From Planctomycetaceae bacterium (lineage in GTDB: Bacteria > Planctomycetota > PLA2): DNA of 48,417 nt. Shown one piece after another: positions 45,777 through 48,417 of this stretch. The DNA lies in contig WYBS01000110.1 of the NCBI GenBank assembly GCA_011525755.1, positions 1-48,417 on the forward strand. The letters are read 5' to 3'. The first letter of the stretch is position 1. Every line of letters begins with the position of its first letter. The notes below the pieces were generated by a model. The model did not search any database. It worked only from the letters and a program-made list of their open reading frames with translations, and was not told the DNA's origin. The translations under genes were made by a program, and so were the position numbers.

Positions 45777-47869
45777 GGAGGTCCGCGCTCCGCCTCATCG
45801 CGACGAAGGAGATCCTCGACACGCTGCGGGACCGCCGCACGCTCTTCGTGTCGCTGATCCTGCCGCTGCTGCTCTACCCGGCGCTGCTCCTCGGGCTCAC
45901 GCAGATCATCGGGACGACGCAGCGGAACCTCCTGCTGGAGCACCAGCGGGTCATCCTCGTCGGCGAGGCGCCGGAGGCGGTCGTGAACCACCTCCGCGCC
46001 GAGAAGCTCGACCCCGTGCCCGCGGATACCGAGGAGAAGGGGCTCTCGGCGAGGCTCCTCGACGAGCTCGCGGAGGTGGAAGAGGGGGAGGCTCCGGAGG
46101 GGGGGAGGGCGAGGCTTAGGGATCTGCTGACCGGGAGGAAGCTCGCGGGCGCGCTCGTCTTCCGCGAGGGGTTCGCGGGGCTCCTCCGCCAGGACAAGCG
46201 GGCGAAGGCCGTGCTCCTCCACGACCCGACCGACGATGCGAGCAAGGCGGCGCGGGGCAAGATGGCCGAGGCCCTGCGCAAGTTCGAGGTCCTCTGCCGC
46301 GACGACCTCCTCCGCCGCTTCCCGGGAGACGAGGAGCGCCTCCGGTTCGCCGAGGCGCCGGTCGCGCGGGCGGAGGTCGAGGTGGCTTCGAGCTCCCAGA
46401 AGGGCGCCCACTCCTTCGCGCCTCTCCTCGGCATGCTGATCGTGATCATGGCGCTGACCGGCGCGTTCTACCCGGCGGTGGACCTCGCCGCGGGCGAGAA
46501 GGAGCGCGGGACGCTCGAGACGCTGCTCGTGGCGCCCGTGACGAGGACCGAGATCGTGCTCGGGAAGTTCGCGGCGGTGTGGGTGATCGCCGTCGTGACG
46601 GCGCTCCTCAACCTCGTCGTCATGGGGCTCACCTTCTCGAAGGTCGCGGGGATGATCGGCGGCGGGAAGATCGCCTTCTCGCTCTCGTTCGGCGCGGCGG
46701 CGACCGTGTGCGCGATCCTCGTGCCCACGGCCGCGCTCTTCAGCGCGGTCGCGCTCGCGCTGTCGTCGTTCGCCACCTCCTACAAGGAAGGGCAGCACTA
46801 CATGTCGCCGCTCTTCCTCGTGGCGACGCCGCTCGCGATGGTGGGGCTCCTGCCGAACGTGGAGATCGGCTACACGCTCGCCGTGGTCCCGGTCGCGAAC
46901 GTGGTGCTGCTCGTGAAGTCGATGCTCCTCGGCTCCGACGCGGCCGGTCCCGCGCTCGTGGCGTTCGGCGCGATGGCGCTCTACGCGGCGCTCTCGCTCG
47001 GGTTCGCGGTCGCGGTCTTCCGGCGGGAGGCGGTCCTCTTCCGCACCGGCGCCGGACGGGGCTTCGACCCGGCGTCGCTCCGCGCGGCGCGGGAGGGGCT
47101 GCCGCGCGCGGGCCCGGGGTTCCTGCTCTACTTCGCGTCGATCGCCGTGATGTTCTTCCTGTCTTCGCGCGTCGAGACGACGGGCCAGGCGATCTGGGCC
47201 CTCCTGAAGGCGCAGCTCTTGGCCGTGCTCCTGCCGACCGCGGTGTTCGCGCTGCACCTCCGCCTCGACCTGCGCGCGACGTTCGCGCTCTTCCGGCCGC
47301 GGTGGGCGGCGATCCCGCCGGTGGTCGTCGGCGCGGTCGCCGCGCTGCTGCTCGTGCTCGCGTTCCAGACCTACGTGGTGCCCGCGCCGCGCGAGGTGAC
47401 GGAATTCGAGCAGCTGATGAAGAAGATCTTCGAGCTGCCGCGCTGGCAGCTCTACCTGCTGCTGGCGGTGCTGCCGCCGGTGTGCGAGGAGCTGCTCTGC
47501 CGCGGGTTCCTGCTGTCGTCGTTCCGGGCGCGGTTCGGGGACGGGCTCGCGATCCTCTTCTCGGCGCTCCTGTTCGGCGGGCTGCACCTCGACGTCCACC
47601 GGGTGCCGGCGACCACTCTCGCGGGGCTCGCGCTCGGCTACATCCGGCTGCGTACGGGATCGATCGTGCCGGCGATCCTCTTCCACATGATCTACAACGG
47701 GATCATCGCCACGCCCGAGCTGCACCCGTTCCTCGACCGCCCGCCGCCCTCGGCGATCGCGGCGGCGGCGGTGGCCCTCCTCGGGTCGGCCGTGTGGCTG
47801 CGCCTCGTCGAGAGGCGCGTCGCGCCGCCGGATGCGGAGCCGGCGGCCGAGCGCGTTGACAACCCCTGA
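45773..47869 (+). CDS. ABC-2 permease (NatB-like) fused to a CPBP intramembrane protease
   Basis: The 698-residue protein has an ABC-2-type permease (about 1-420). It starts with a helix near 20-45, a soluble loop to about 220 and helices with GEKERGTLETLLVAPVTRTEI near 240. Residues 430-680 are a CPBP domain with EELLCRGFLLSSF near 571, FGGLHLD near 601 and FHMIYNG near 639. Fusions of this kind are known in Planctomycetes. The substrate may be sodium or a peptide; the protease could process the exported molecule. It overlaps the ATPase gene by 4 bases. Confidence 0.87.
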   Translation: MRRSALRLIATKEILDTLRDRRTLFVSLILPLLLYPALLLGLTQIIGTTQRNLLLEHQRVILVGEAPEAVVNHLRAEKLDPVPADTEEKGLSARLLDELAEVEEGEAPEGGRARLRDLLTGRKLAGALVFREGFAGLLRQDKRAKAVLLHDPTDDASKAARGKMAEALRKFEVLCRDDLLRRFPGDEERLRFAEAPVARAEVEVASSSQKGAHSFAPLLGMLIVIMALTGAFYPAVDLAAGEKERGTLETLLVAPVTRTEIVLGKFAAVWVIAVVTALLNLVVMGLTFSKVAGMIGGGKIAFSLSFGAAATVCAILVPTAALFSAVALALSSFATSYKEGQHYMSPLFLVATPLAMVGLLPNVEIGYTLAVVPVANVVLLVKSMLLGSDAAGPALVAFGAMALYAALSLGFAVAVFRREAVLFRTGAGRGFDPASLRAAREGLPRAGPGFLLYFASIAVMFFLSSRVETTGQAIWALLKAQLLAVLLPTAVFALHLRLDLRATFALFRPRWAAIPPVVVGAVAALLLVLAFQTYVVPAPREVTEFEQLMKKIFELPRWQLYLLLAVLPPVCEELLCRGFLLSSFRARFGDGLAILFSALLFGGLHLDVHRVPATTLAGLALGYIRLRTGSIVPAILFHMIYNGIIATPELHPFLDRPPPSAIAAAAVALLGSAVWLRLVERRVAPPDAEPAAERVDNP
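46084..46105. repeat. G/C-run repeat variant inside the permease-protease fusion gene
   Basis: An interrupted relative of the GGAG repeat: five G, AGGCTCCGGA, then seven G. It encodes the EEGEAPEGGRA part of the loop. Confidence 0.35.
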
Positions 47870-47883
47870 CCCGGGCGTACACT
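47856..47883 (+). promoter_or_regulatory. tRNA-Arg promoter (TTGACA, 16-bp spacer, TACACT)
   Basis: TTGACA at 47856-47861 and TACACT at 47878-47883 are 16 bp apart, ending 19 bases before the tRNA. The -35 box lies in the last codons of the permease gene. Confidence 0.75.
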
Positions 47884-47902
47884 CCGCGATCTCTCGAAAG
47901 AC

Positions 47903-47979
47903 GCGCCCGTAGCTCAATTGGATAGAGCGCCTGGCTACGGACCAGGAGGCTGAGGGTTCGAGTCCTTCCGGGCGTACCA
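47903..47979 (+). tRNA. tRNA-Arg (anticodon ACG), with encoded CCA
   Basis: The acceptor stem GCGCCCG pairs with CGGGCGT (G-T at the first pair). The anticodon loop CTACGGA holds ACG, read as ICG after deamination, decoding CGU, CGC and CGA. The T-arm GAGGG-TTCGAGT-CCTTC is normal and CCA is encoded at 47977-47979. It has its own promoter and a hairpin downstream. Confidence 0.96.
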
Positions 47980-47981
47980 AC

Positions 47982-48006
47982 GGGGCCCCGCGCGCTGCGG
48001 GGCCCC
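47982..48006 (+). terminator. Strong hairpin after tRNA-Arg, merged with a G/C-run repeat
   Basis: A 10-bp stem GGGGCCCCGC (47982-47991) with GCGGGGCCCC (47997-48006) has a 5-base loop. Its 3' arm runs into the repeat at 48003-48018. Only two T follow, so termination efficiency is uncertain. Confidence 0.6.
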
Positions 48007-48018
48007 CGGAGCCCCCCC
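48003..48018. repeat. Dispersed G/C-run repeat, GGAG type
   Basis: CCCCCGGAGCCCCCCC overlaps the 3' arm of the hairpin after tRNA-Arg. Confidence 0.6.
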
Positions 48019-48068
48019 TTCCGTGCGCGCGCGGCGTGCGCCCCCGCCGCAGGCCAGGATGCCGCGCC

Positions 48069-48417
48069 GTGGGGGAGCGCTTCCGGGTGGGCCGCGTCGT
48101 CGCCCGCTCGTTCGCGATCTGGGCGCGGGAGCTGCCGCTGCTGCTCGCGATCGCGCTCGTCGTGCACGCGCCGCGGGTGGCGGCGGTGGAACTCGTCGGT
48201 CTCGCGATGCCCTGGGCCCGCGCATCGATCGCGAGTCGCGCCGGCCCGGGAAGTTCCTGGACGAGGTGGACCGATGGCTCCGCAGGTCGGTCCCGGTCCA
48301 GGTCGCGTCCCACGTCGTAACGACGGTCCTTGGCAACTTCACCCTCGCGTTCGTGGTCTTCGCCGTGTACGCCCGGCTGCGCGGCCGGCACGCCTCCATC
48401 GGGGAGAGCGTGCGGGG
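48069..48417 (+). pseudogene. Membrane protein, frameshifted and cut by the window edge
   Basis: From GTG at 48069 the frame encodes a membrane-associated N-terminus: VGERFRVGRVVARSFAIWAR, then a hydrophobic segment LPLLLAIALVVHAPRV. This frame stops at 48318-48320. A different frame (codons starting at positions 2 modulo 3) then carries a clear continuation: RPGKFLDEVDRWLRRSVP, then VQVASHVVTTVLGNFTLAFV, with a second transmembrane segment, open to the window end. A single missing base between about 48190 and 48225 would join them. Either a genuine frameshift or a sequencing/assembly error is possible. Function unknown; it resembles multi-pass proteins with a helical core. Confidence 0.6.

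Noticed and set aside
1-48417. CRISPR arrays, insertion sequences, prophage and integrons
   Set aside because: No regularly spaced repeats, transposase, integrase or phage structural genes were seen; the G/C-run repeats are too short and irregularly spaced.

Overview
The window is about 48 kb of very GC-rich DNA from a diderm (outer-membrane) bacterium. Several features point to Planctomycetota or a neighbouring lineage, though this is inference and no marker was searched: secreted HEAT-repeat and CRTAC1-type proteins, proteins with an N-terminal zinc ribbon followed by a membrane anchor, an ABC-2 permease fused to a CPBP protease, a class II (B12) ribonucleotide reductase fragment, an Mla-type lipid transporter and a probable sphingolipid cluster. 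No insertion sequence, phage gene or CRISPR array was seen. The content is chromosomal housekeeping plus lineage-specific envelope genes.

Layout. 1-106: 5' end of nrdJ (minus). 350-2236: CRTAC1-like lipoprotein. 2657-5779: minus-strand unit of a lipoprotein, a TPR protein and a HAD hydrolase. 5906-5983: tRNA-His. 6063-10076: minus-strand nusA-infB-DUF503-rbfA operon with its own promoter and a terminator-like hairpin in the leader. 10333-11706: secreted alpha/beta hydrolase. 11782-14805: HPS-RraA fusion, thiS, thiG and a CPBP protease, all overlapping by 1-4 bases. 14845-16386: CNT nucleoside transporter. 16396-18517: FabZ-like dehydratase, a HEAT protein and a TIGR02757/DUF2400 protein. 18559-21900: tandem paralogues, one with an intact HExxH...E site and one with it lost. 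22768-23118: HU. 23197-24784: zinc-ribbon/HEAT membrane protein and a TPR-like protein. 24913-28333: serine palmitoyltransferase-like enzyme, GNAT-fold acyltransferase and NAD(P)-dependent reductase, a candidate ceramide-synthesis cluster. 28375-32605: HEAT lipoprotein, RsbW-like kinase, STAS protein, then mlaE-mlaF-mlaD. 32713-33642: malate dehydrogenase. 33788-36117: Kelch lipoprotein and a methyltransferase. 36170-44942: arginine cluster argG-(P-loop gene)-argC-argD-argF'-argB-argE-argH. 45039-47869: NatA-type ATPase and ABC-2 permease/CPBP fusion. 47903-47979: tRNA-Arg. 48069-end: broken or frameshifted membrane protein.

How the genes work together. The arginine cluster encodes every step from an N-acylglutamate to arginine, but its carbamoyltransferase belongs to the N-acetyl/N-succinyl-ornithine clade. 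The acyl group would therefore be removed at the citrulline stage and cannot be recycled by ArgJ. No argA or argJ is present, while an uncharacterised P-loop protein is translationally coupled between argG and argC. That gene is the most interesting open question here.

Two window-wide patterns stand out. First, many genes have a TAnnnT box only 6-9 bases before the start codon, suggesting leaderless mRNAs, while stable-RNA, nusA and HU promoters look like TTGnnn-16 bp-TAnnnT. Second, a short G/C-run repeat (five to eight C, then GGAG or GCG, then five to eight C) recurs about 16 times in both orientations, mostly between genes and sometimes inside them.
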